64,000 bases of DNA, taken from Strix aluco (taxonomy: Eukaryota > Chordata > Aves > Strigiformes > Strigidae). Below the pieces are notes generated by a model that worked only from the letters and a program-made list of their open reading frames with translations, did no database searches and was not told the DNA's origin. The position numbers were made by a program, and so were the translations under genes. Shown piece after piece: positions 1 through 64,000 of this stretch; within the stretch, counting starts at the first letter, position 1, and the number at the start of each line of letters is the position of its first letter. The stretch covers positions 17,263,501 through 17,327,500 of the forward strand of contig NC_133937.1 in assembly GCF_031877795.1 (NCBI RefSeq). The letters run 5' to 3'.

Positions 1-2390
1 AGATTTCCCAAAACATGCAATTCAGATCATAGAACAGCTTAAAATTTATACCAGCGAGGCCTGATTAACCTGAAAGGAAAACACAATTTTAAAGAGGTTT
101 TTAAGTTCCCTACTATGCTACAGATTTAGTACTTGTTCCCCTGGTGTCTTAGTTCCTCAGAATGTGAAGTAGAGGGGAACAGCATTTTCTTTCCATATGA
201 AGATGTCATGGGAAAAAATACATTAAAGACAGAGATTAAAAAAAAGCAATATGAGAAGAAACATATGAGACCGATACAAAGACCCAAGGCATTTGACCAA
301 AGACACCTCAACATTCACATCACTCCATCTTACTCTGGAGAGGGAGTGCTGTATCTAGACAGATTTTCAAGTAACACAAGCCCAAGTCAAGTGATCAAAA
401 TATTTCAGGGACCTGTCACCACTCAGCAGACCTCTGGCTCTGTGCATTGGTATTTCATATTCAGCCACACCTTGAAGGATGCAAGTGGTCAGAATCAAAG
501 ACTGCAAGAGCAGACTCCCTCTTGGGGAAAGAGGTTTCAGATCGGTCCTTACATCAGAACTGAAGAAACTACAAAATAGTACAGAAGGGACGTGGCATTT
601 TGCTGTAACAGGCAGACAGATCTTGAATATTCACACACAGGAAAGAAGAGACTTCATTTTCCTACAACCAGGGGGCATTCCAGAAAATTGTACGGTCATT
701 TTTTTGTCTTTGCTAACACAACATAAAACTGTACATTTTCTCCTAGATCTCCTGCTTTTACCACCCACACAAAGCAAAGACTTGCTTGTCCTATCACGTA
801 TTTTACCACCTCAACAGCAACCCATTTGGAAGGTGGGAAGCTCTAAAGAGAAGCATGAAGAGCTGAACAAATGAGAGTTTTCATCTGTTTCAAATATTTG
901 CAGTAATAATAGAAAGGATTATCGTTTTCCAGGAGAGGAAAAGGCACTTTTAGTTATCAGAGAGACTGGAATTTTGCCAAGATGCCTCTGAGACTATCTG
1001 CTGGGATTAGGATGCGGACTGTAACCATTAATCCTCTAGTGTTGGCAGTTCTTGATGCATCCATTACACAGCAATGCTACTTGTGCCAAGACATCTTCTT
1101 GTGCCTGGAAGCAAAGGAGTTAATCAGCAGGAGTCATGGCTTTGCACCCAACACTTCTCACTAGGCATAGCTGACAGAGATAAACTATTATTGGCCCTGA
1201 TAGGATTTTTTTTTTCCTGTAGCAATTCAGCTTAGCAGGGTGTTAGAGAGAATGCTCCAAATCTACTTCCTTCAGCAGTTCAACCCTTTGCAAGACCCCC
1301 TCAAGGGCTTTGAATCATTTTTGGAAATCTTTTGAAGTGTTTCAAAACCTGTCAATCAGACCTGAACCCACTCACTGTTCTCTTCCTCCACCTCCTCCAG
1401 ACACAGCAAATGGGGAAGGTTCCACTTTGTCTTATATCTTTGCTAGTACGTAGAGCCAAGGACTTTCTGCCTCTGGAAGTCCAAAGTTAAACCAAGCAAT
1501 GTCACTAAGCTAAATCTTGAGACACATTTATTCAGAGACAAAAACTGTTAGCAGAGACTTTGCATTCACAGTATACGAGACAGGCCACTATTGCAAGTAG
1601 ACGATCATATAAAACACTCAGAGGTGACGGTCGTGGTGGTTACTTTCATTCAACACAACAGGGTAAGGGTGACTAGCCAGAGATTTCCAAAGAAGCTCTT
1701 CTACAGTTTAAGAGATGGTTTCTTTCTATCCCCCTGGTTGTATGCTTGGTATCTTCTATGGTCCTTCTTATCCTTTGCCCTCAAAAATATCACTGAGCCT
1801 TAAAAAGACTTGTTAACTATATCTTACAAATGAAGTATTTGGGCATAAAGAGATGCAATCTAGATCTTGAAGGACATGATTGTCAGAACAAAAAATTCAA
1901 ATTCTGTTAGCTGTTGTGTCTAGCTGGTAGAAATGAAAAAGTCGCCTGCATGCATACCATTTATCCTCATGGTTGGATGGTTTGATAGCACACCAAAACC
2001 TCCCACACCCCGTGCTTTGGTCATTATACCCAAACACATAATTACATACATGCTGCTTGTGAGGCCTGTAAGATTAGGCTGTAGCAGGGCTTGGTACGTT
2101 ACTTAATGCAAGGTTGCAGCCCCCAGGCCTTCTCTGCAACCTTTGTTCACAAATAAATTCAAAGATACCTGGTTTGGGATTAAATGGGTAATCTCCAATG
2201 CAGATGGTGTTCAGTCACTCAGTAAGATTTACAGCCTCAGCTTCCCTATCTATAAACAGCTGGACCTTACAAAAATGCTGGTAAGGGTAATCAAACCCCC
2301 AAACAAAGCAGGGGCATTACAGAAACCTTCACTTTCAAAAAAAGAAATTACCCAGTGTCATCTCTGCATCATTTCTCTTTGTTTCCACAG
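1..2390 (+). other. DUSP29: last intron of DUSP29 (partial)
   Basis: This stretch precedes the terminal DUSP29 exon and ends in a pyrimidine-rich acceptor (ttctctttgtttccacag) at 2390. Upstream DUSP29 exons, which would encode the WPD-loop half of the phosphatase, were looked for here on the + strand and not recognised, so they are inferred to lie left of the window. Open frames of 60-150 codons occur (for example 133-579) but have no recognisable motifs. No repeat family is recognised. Confidence 0.6.
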
Positions 2391-2638
2391 ACAAGGTTCT
2401 GGTTCACTGTGCTATGGGTCGCAGCCGGTCAGCCACACTGGTCTTGGCTTACCTGATGATTTACAAGAACATGACAGTAGTGGATGCCATTGAGCAAGTA
2501 TCAAGACACCGATGCATCTTGCCAAACCGGGGCTTCTTGAAGCAGCTGAGAGAACTGGACATAGCGTTGGCACTGCAGAGGAGGAACACCAAAAACAGCC
2601 TACCACCTGATGACAACGAGAACAGCACCATGATCTAG
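2391..2638 (+). CDS. DUSP29: Dual-specificity phosphatase 29, terminal coding exon
   Basis: C-terminal 81 codons plus stop of a cysteine-based dual-specificity (Tyr and Ser/Thr) protein phosphatase. The exon starts after a strong acceptor at 2390 with two bases completing a split codon, then reads [29 protein letters not shown] is the HCx5R(S/T) phosphate-binding loop, with the nucleophilic Cys and the Arg intact. The following text ([13 protein letters not shown]) is the conserved DUSP C-terminal helix region. The DUSP29/DUPD1 assignment rests on this match plus position: it is convergent with KAT6B, as in human; the nearby paralogue DUSP13 is the main alternative. DUSP29 is a muscle-enriched atypical DUSP lacking a MAPK-docking domain. 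The tail after the helix, ending NENSTMI, differs from the acidic human tail I recall. The exon with the general-acid Asp loop is outside the window. Confidence 0.88.
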
Positions 2639-2857
2639 TATTGTTTTTGGCAGGGTGGTACTACTGGAAAAGAAACTCCATAAAAGGAGAGGAGGGGAAG
2701 GTGTAGTTAATTACACAGTCACAAGGATCATTTGTTATTTGGAAGGAAAAACAAAGTCATTTCAAATGCTGTCAAGATGAGAAAGAAGGGAAGCCAAATT
2801 TAAAACCCATCATTTTAGAATGTTCCAGCCTTAGCAGAATTCTTTGTTACATCAACA

Positions 2858-2863
2858 AATAAA
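2858..2863 (+). promoter_or_regulatory. DUSP29: candidate DUSP29 polyadenylation signal AATAAA
   Basis: Canonical AATAAA 220 bases after the DUSP29 stop codon, followed by a TTTTACTCTCTGT stretch that could serve as a downstream U-rich element. A second AATAAA lies at 3486-3491. Which one is used cannot be told from sequence alone. Confidence 0.45.
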
Positions 2864-5800
2864 TTTTACTCTCTGTAAAAAAGCCTTTCCAGCACAAAAG
2901 CAGGCACAACTTAAAGCAAACCATCTTCTAGCCAAGTACTCCCAAAACCCTGATCCTAACCCAAGCACACAGCCTTTAAAAGAGTACAGCTAGGCATTCC
3001 TGAAGAAATTTTGCAGGAAAAACACCAGGATAGTAGCAGCATAGATTAAGTTTAGTCCCAGAGTCCTGAAGGATTTCGCAGTTTGCCTTTTTGTGCTGTT
3101 TTCTGGCATCTCCATTTCTTCTTTCACAGTAATAACCTAGGGCAGCACAGCCTTTAGAGAACCTTCAGATGAGGATCAACTACCCAGTCTTCATAATGGA
3201 CTTTGCAGCAGACCATGCAAACTAGAAACAAAGCAAGAGTCTTGAGAAGGTCAAATGCATAAACAGCTATAATGGGCAACAATTCAAGGAGATACATACA
3301 CATTTTAGCAGTTTCAGTTTTAACTTGTTTTTCCTAAATGTTTCAACTGCCTGAATTTTAAAAGGTCCTACATATAGACTATCCAAGTCAATTTACTAGT
3401 CCACAAAAAAGAAAAAAAAGACTGAAAAAATTATGTGTTGTGATTTGTTTTCCTGCACTTGGAAAAACTATCGGCTAGAATAAACAATAAAAATAGGATG
3501 TCCTTCACACTGCTAAGAGGAAGTTCAACATCAAACTTGTGCAGCCCTGATAACTCCCTAAATAACCACGGATTATAATCAGTTCTAATGAGATTTTAGT
3601 TTTGATTAAAAAGGCAAGAGACACAGGTGAAGGCTTTAAAAGAATATCTCACAACCACCTCACTAACCAGGAAAAAGCTGCTGCTGTGCTTTCAGAAACC
3701 ACTGTTTATATTTACCACTACCAAGTATTTTCTCCTATCTCAGCTCTAGACACCTTAATACATTATTGTGCTCCAATACAGTTGCTAATAATTCTATCAG
3801 TTGACAGTCGTCTAAATACACAAATGGGGATACCAGATCTACTTTTCTGCCTAAACTTATTCAATTTGCTCTATTCAATACAAATTATGAGTAACTGTGT
3901 TTTGACACAATCAGAGTTTTGCCACCTCAGCAGTATTTGATATTATTAAAATATACTGTAGAGGAAGATCACAATTAAGCCATGTTTACCTTTTTTGCAT
4001 CTGCAAAATGGTCAAGTCATCACCCTCTCCACTGGAATTTTGCCTAATTCAATGTAGCAGGTAAGAGCTATTTACTGCCTCAATGCCTGAGAGGAGCGAC
4101 CTAGCCACTGAGAGCACAGGAGAGTTTTCTTGGTCTTTACCAGCTGACAAAGACTTTGTAACTTTGGTGCAGTACGGACTGTAGAAATCTTGGACACTTC
4201 CTTAAAAAAAAAAAGAACACAGGGCAGAAACATGCCACTGAGAACTGCGAGTATACACTACAAAACAGAGTTGAGCACAACTGTAGACCATTTTTTGTAG
4301 ATGTTAACAGCTCTTTACAGGCTTAACCTCTCTAGTGCGAAGGCCTTCCTATTCCTTCACTTCCTTCTGGGGCCCGAAACCAGTAAAATAGTCATCTCCA
4401 AACAGTAACTGTAGCCAAGGCTTCAGGCACCCATAATGCAATGCTTGTATTTACCTGTATAATAAATACCTTACCTTCAAATTCTCAACACAGCAGAACA
4501 CAATAAACACAACTAGACTACTATTAAAAAACAAATAACACATCACAGTGTGTATCTCTATCATTGATATTGTTCACAAACTCTAGGACTTACAGCAGTA
4601 TCCCTACACTTGGATTAGAAAAAAAAAAACACAGAAAAAACAGAAATAAAAGGAAACTCAAAGGAAGTCATTTGACACTTCAAAAATAAATGAGCAGTCA
4701 CAATGTGGGTTTAAAGAGTCAAAAAATTCTTGGATGGGGTCCCTCAACTCTTTCCATCTACTTCCACAGACCTTCAAATGCACCTTTTCAGAGCATCTTA
4801 CTCTCTACTGCAATTTAATTCACAACCCAGACATGCAACAGTTTGCCCAGCCTTGTGTCTGACAAACCTGCCTTTCAGACACATGGCCCTGCTCTTTCAT
4901 TTACTGTGATGGAGAAAGCTGAGCTTTCTCACCTCTATGTCAGCAGTGTGTTTCTTAGCAGTAGCCTTACAGACAGGAATTCTATACCAAATGATATTTT
5001 AAAATACAACAAGTATCTACCAGGATTTCCCTCAGTCAAGGTACAGGTTATTTTCTTTCTTGTGTACTGCACGATAGCTTGATGACTGCTGTAACTGGAA
5101 GAGGATTTGTAGCTGATTTACATGCAGAATTGTACTCGAACAATTTTCTGGGGCCTGGAGATGGGTATTTCTTTTGCAGTCTGAGACTTGTGCAAATACA
5201 CAAGGAAAAGTTTTAATTTCCTGAGGCCCAGCTGCTTTTGGTGGAGACTGACAGAGCTTTCAAACAGCAGTCTCCCAACTACTGATAGAAAGCAAAATAC
5301 TAGACCTCTTAAGTAGTTCCCACTCATTTTGTCCTGCATAGGAGATTAGGAAATTGGCACATGGCAACACTGACATAGTGACAGAAGAATGTATCGACAA
5401 TCCAAAGGACAGGATTCCAAGCTACTGAGAAACCAGGAGCTGCTATTCTTGCATGGAGATGAAAAATAGCACAAAACTGCTTTCTCAAGAAGTCAACCAA
5501 TAGAACCCTGTATTCCAGTGTTTCTACACATACTGCTTAAAGACCTTAAACACAGCTTAAACTTACATATTCTTATTTAGTAGAGAAAAAAACTACCAAG
5601 AATTTAAAGTACTCGAAGTTATGATAAAGCCAGAACTGTAATCCTACCTTGTATCTTCTTACAAACACCCTCCCTACTCCACAAAGCTCAGACCAACAAC
5701 ATTTGATCAATGCATACCCCAGAGCTTCACTATGAAGAGTTGACCTATATGACTATATATGCTGGAAAGACATAGTTTTGATACAGAACACTATTAAAAG

Positions 5801-7930
5801 TAAAGGAAAGAGGAAGAAAAACAGAGTCATAGATCTTTACTACACTGGTCAGTTTGCTTGCTGCTAAAGGTATCAGTCTCTACAGAACAGGCTGTGCTAG
5901 GATCACCCTCAACACTGCAGATAATTGCCAGGCCCATCCTTTCCATTTACCACACTGTATATAAATGGAGTTTGATTCCATCAACTAGACTGCCTGATGG
6001 ACAAATTAAACAGCTTATAGAACTAAAAGACATAGTGATCTAACATGCACTTTTTGTACGTTTAGAAGTCCTCTGTTTCTGCTTATATGACAGAGCTTCT
6101 CACAAAGTTAGTAAAAATTAGGTTATATTTTGTCCACTGCTAGGAGATCACATAGCTAGAGTGCAACAACACATAGCATTGCCATCTTAGCTAGAGGGCT
6201 AGAGAGCAGCTTTTGAGAGTACTGTCATTTGGCAGCTTCCAGATGAAGTAAATGCTACTCCAAAGACAGGTCTCTTCCCTAGAACCAGGCCCTGCCTGAA
6301 GCACTCTGCAGGTACAGCTATGCCAATTATACAATTCTGAAGTAAACATACTTCTTTCTTACTTCCCAGCTTTTTTCCCCTTCCAATTCTCCCAGAATTA
6401 ATTAAGACTAAATCAGAAAAAGCAAAAGTTTGGGAACACGTAGGTTCCTCAAAGCAGGCAACTCTTGCAAGTTGCTAACTAGCCAACTAACAAGTGTTAG
6501 CAGCAGTGACTTCACCTACAAGCCAGGTCTGCAAGCAAAGTACATATAGAATGAGGCAAGTTTATCTCCTTCTTGCAAATCACTAGTGGTATGGAGTATT
6601 CTATTTGTGAAACCAAAGACTAAGATTGCATGGGCAGGGAAACCTCCTGCATTTCACAAGAATCATCTATTGCAACTCTGAAGAATTCTTTTGAGACTCT
6701 AAAAGTAAGAGCTAGTTCTCAGCTGGGGTGGTGCTAGGGCACACTGTCAAAACTGACACTACAATGGGCACACAATACATAGAAGAGGTAGATCTGCCAA
6801 GGAAAAGACAGCCTTCTTATGAAACAGAAATTTTAGTGCAGTAATGCAATTCACAGCTATATGAGAAAAGATGTAGGAAAGCCACTTGTCCTCCTGAAAG
6901 ACATTCAGTTCCAAAATAAAAAAATAATATTGGAAACATGCCTGTTGTGCACACGCAGTGCATCATTTTCCACCCAACTTTTAATCCATATATTGCAAAT
7001 ACAGAATTTTAGTAATATGCTGGAGTCAGGATGCTCTGTTTCAGGTCAGCACATACTGAAATGGTAAGAAGGTCTGATTTGCCTGTACGTTACAGGCTTC
7101 AAAACCTGAAACTAAACAGCAGTGAATAAAGACCCAGGTGCCTTTTTCACTCACTGTAAAAACACACAAATGAAAAATCACAAAACATAGTGCTACTGTG
7201 AGATGCAATTATTCAGCAAAGATACAAAGTTCTAGTTGAAAGGCTGCACGTTAACTGTGTTGAGTTCAACTTTCCTTTTCCTAAGCCTAAAAAACTGTGA
7301 CAGCAACTTTGTGAAGATGAACACACATATGGTTTACGTACTATGAATACTCTCTGCCTTCAAAAAGCAAATTTGACAGTGTGTCAGTGCATGAACAAAG
7401 ATCTTTGTTGTATTGTGCTCTCCTTATCAAGCATTCTGAACCCCTAAAACACAAGTTACTCCAAATTACCATTTGACCAGCAATTTTAGCTCCCATTCAG
7501 ATCCACTATTTTAGATTGCTGCCCCATCATATTAAAATTGAACACGTTATGTGCATGAATCTGTAGCATCAACTTCTTGATTTGGCAACACCACAAACTT
7601 TAAGGTTTTATTTAAAGAAATACACATTTCTCTGACTTGTGAGCATATATCACCCATAAAGCTGCTTTATATACTGGAATGGGGACAGAGTTTTCAGTTA
7701 AGACGACCCACCCTTTCACCTTAGCTAGCAACCTTCCTGCAGTGTCAGTGGGCTAGAGGGAGGATTCAGTGCCAAAATTCACATTAGAAGCATTTTTGAA
7801 AAATTCTTACAAGGATTTTTTCTGGTGCAGATTGACACACACCCAATTTAAACAAGGTCCGCTCTCAAGCTCCATGTATCAACAGCCTTCTTGATTTTTA
7901 CAGACCTTCTATTGCTAGATTATAAGTGTT

Positions 7931-7978
7931 CATATATGTGTGTGTGTTCATGGGCACACATATACATGCATATACACA
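7931..7978. repeat. short alternating TG/CA and TA tract
   Basis: Imperfect alternating purine-pyrimidine run (catatatgtgtgtgtgttca, then cacacatatacatgcatatacac), a degenerate dinucleotide microsatellite in the intergenic gap. Confidence 0.7.
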
Positions 7979-8429
7979 GAACTCAGAGGTTCAACACAAG
8001 ATTTGCTCGTCTTGTAACCCAGCAACAATGACAAAGGAAGAGATTACAATTCTACCATTAAGATAGAGTTCAAACACCATGTCTGTTACTATCATATATC
8101 CTTTTACATATATAACACTTTCTATAGGAAAGAAGTTTCATACATTAAATATTGACAACCTTGTAATGTATTAAATACATATTTATTCAATATTTTATTA
8201 AGATTATTAAAAAAAATAATCTTAGATACTCTTTATTTTCACAAGGTGTATGCAATTATGATGAGTAACCTACACTTAGGCTCTAACAGCCTAATCCAAA
8301 CCCCATCAACCTTAATGGGCTTTAGATCAAGCGTGTGAGAGCACTGTAACAAACACTGTTTCAGGAGGTAAGTCCCATGCAACATCAAACTATGACAAGA
8401 CACAAGAGGCTAAAAATGGCTCATCATAA

Positions 8430-8435
8430 TTTATT
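8430..8435 (-). promoter_or_regulatory. KAT6B: candidate KAT6B polyadenylation signal AATAAA
   Basis: TTTATT on the + strand reads AATAAA on the - strand, in the context acataaaataaattatga. It lies about 1.37 kb beyond the KAT6B stop codon. Another AATAAA is at 8482-8487 (-), and others lie farther on near 8182-8199, so the true cleavage site is uncertain. Confidence 0.4.
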
Positions 8436-8456
8436 TTATGTTAAAATGTACAGCTT

Positions 8457-8536
8457 GGGGGGGGTGTTGTTTTTTGCAGTTTTTATTTTTGTTTCTTGGG
8501 TGGGTTTTTTGTGTGTGGGGTTTTTTTTTTTTTTTA
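8457..8536. repeat. G/T-rich low-complexity tract
   Basis: The + strand is almost only G and T: an eight-G run, mixed GT, then a 16-T run. In the KAT6B transcript it would be an A/C-rich stretch within the distal 3' UTR. Confidence 0.7.
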
Positions 8537-9803
8537 AGTGACTGACTAAAAAGATAACAGATAAATACAAGAGTGTCACTGGGTCCTATTTTTACATGTA
8601 TCAAGCCTCTTCTGTTCGGCCCTTACAGTCACTCTGTACAGGTACAAAGGCTACAAAAAAGGAAGCAATATAAACAGACACAAATAACTTTTGCCTTTTT
8701 ACATGCGATCTGTAAGCTTAGTTTGAGCTATTCACACGCTACTGCTCTATTTTTTCCCTTAAAAAATAACTCCAATATTTTATAAAGATAGAAAAATCTA
8801 CAGATGGAATGAAAATGTAAAGTTAGAGGCATTTCCATAAAATAGCAACTTTACACCAAATTCACTACTTTTTTTTTTTAAATCCTGCCAAGTATTTGGA
8901 CATATATGAAAATGTTTCAAAACTTGACAAATAAACACTGAGATGTTTCAATCAACAAAAAAATGTAACAGTATTTATAAAACAGAAAGCTGCCTTTTTT
9001 CCTACCCCAGCCCCAAAGAAACTGGTCACAAAAATGGAAAAGTCTCAACTTTACACTAAACATACAGCAATAAAACCCTTTGAACTAACCAAAATGTGAA
9101 TAGCTTTTGCAGCTTTTTTTTTTTAATTATTTTTTACAAGTTTTATAATTAACAAAAATATAGTTCTGTTTTTTTTACCCCTCAAACTAGGGTAACCTAA
9201 TCAAGGCAAAAAAATTAAGAAATGGCTTACTGTTAAGCACAACACTTGTACAGTACTACAAAATGCACTGTCACTAACAAAGACATTAGCGGCATGCAGA
9301 AGTGTCACCTTCAGAAACAAAATAATACAATAAAAGAACTGCTAAAAGGCATTTACATGTGGGGAAAGGAGAGAAAAAGCTCACGATCCAGTACTGTCTG
9401 ATAGTTTTGGAGTCTATTTATCCACATTTTTAATGGGAGCAGGCACATAAAATGGCTCTGAACCATCAGCTGCTGTGTAATTGCAGTTCATAGAAAGAGT
9501 TCTTCCTTTCCAGAGAACTTCAAGCTCAATGAAATAAAAAATGGAAAACCACCTAATTCCCCCCAATGAAGAGAAGTTAAATCCCACAAGTTAAAAAAAA
9601 AAAAAAAGAAACAAAATACAAAACAAGAAATAAAGAAAAAAGAAAAACTTGTATAAGGCTTTCTGCTGCATACAGCTTTTAAATGGTGCCAACAAATGTT
9701 TTTGCATTCACACCAATTGCTGGTTTTGAAATCGTACTCTCCAAAAGATATTTGTGCAGATCAATCCAATATGCCAGTTTGGTAGTCTGTCTCTCCAAAG
9801 GGC

Positions 9804-64000
<54,197 letters not shown>

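Larger units (their letters stand above)
2639..8429. other. DUSP29 3' UTR and intergenic gap to KAT6B
   Basis: About 5.8 kb between the DUSP29 stop codon and the presumed KAT6B polyadenylation region. The first few hundred bases are presumably DUSP29 3' UTR. Several short open frames occur (for example 3602-3940), but none has coding signatures, domains or flanking splice logic. No repeat family is recognised apart from one short TG/CA stretch. The genes are tail to tail, so no promoter is expected here. Confidence 0.6.
8430..9803 (-). other. KAT6B: KAT6B 3' UTR (inferred)
   Basis: Region directly downstream of the KAT6B TAG stop on the - strand, up to the first plausible polyadenylation signal. 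It has no significant open frame, is A/T-rich and contains several homopolymer runs. The extent is inferred from the stop codon and the AATAAA only. Confidence 0.5.

Noticed and set aside
133..874. Two overlapping + strand open frames (148 and 131 codons) near the left edge
   Set aside because: They overlap in different frames, show no motif or codon pattern, and do not match the expected upstream DUSP29 exon; treated as intron.
2412..2606. Minus-strand open frame opposite the DUSP29 exon
   Set aside because: Shadow of the real + strand exon, which has an intact phosphatase loop and a proper acceptor.

Overview
The window looks like a piece of a sauropsid, most likely bird, genome. The protein-coding exons are vertebrate, the introns are AT-rich, and the only recognisable interspersed repeats are three CR1 LINE copies; I saw nothing resembling mammalian Alu, L1 or MIR. 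Two neighbouring genes are arranged tail to tail: the last coding exon of a dual-specificity phosphatase (DUSP29, formerly DUPD1) on the + strand near the left edge, and the 3' five-sixths of the MYST histone acetyltransferase gene KAT6B (MORF) on the - strand. This matches the convergent KAT6B/DUSP29 order known from human 10q22.

Layout: 1-2390 is the last intron of DUSP29; 2391-2638 is its terminal coding exon, carrying the phosphatase P-loop; about 2.6-8.4 kb is its 3' UTR plus the intergenic gap; about 8.4-9.8 kb is the KAT6B 3' UTR; 9804-61614 holds 14 consecutive KAT6B coding exons (by comparison with human, exons 18 back to 5); 61615-64000 is the start of the next upstream intron. I placed every exon by splice sites and checked that phases join: the 14 exons give an uninterrupted reading frame of 1781 residues plus the stop. 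In protein order they encode the end of PHD1 and PHD2 (exons 5-7), the long Ser-rich linker (exon 8), the MYST domain with its C2HC zinc finger, acetyl-CoA motif and active-site residues (exons 10-15), the acidic region (exons 15-18) and the Ser/Met-rich activation domain (exon 18). The first part of the protein (NEMM/H15 region and first half of PHD1) lies beyond base 64000.

The 24.9-kb intron 13 splits the MYST catalytic domain. It carries a 5'-truncated CR1 with a 618-codon reverse-transcriptase reading frame whose catalytic FADD box reads FAGD, an older decayed CR1, and a juxtaposed splice acceptor/donor that looks like a recursive-splicing (ratchet) site followed by a 99-nt RS-exon. A third CR1 lies in intron 14. 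All three CR1 copies are in the sense orientation of KAT6B.

The observations most worth following are the recursive-splice site at 42038/42039, an in-phase internal donor in exon 8 that would remove 292 codons, pure C tracts serving as the exon 6 polypyrimidine tract, contraction of the acidic runs relative to human, and a PDZ-ligand-like C-terminus on DUSP29. I found no non-eukaryotic system, CRISPR array or unrelated novel gene cluster. Exon numbers, human comparisons and domain assignments rest on recalled family knowledge, not on a search.
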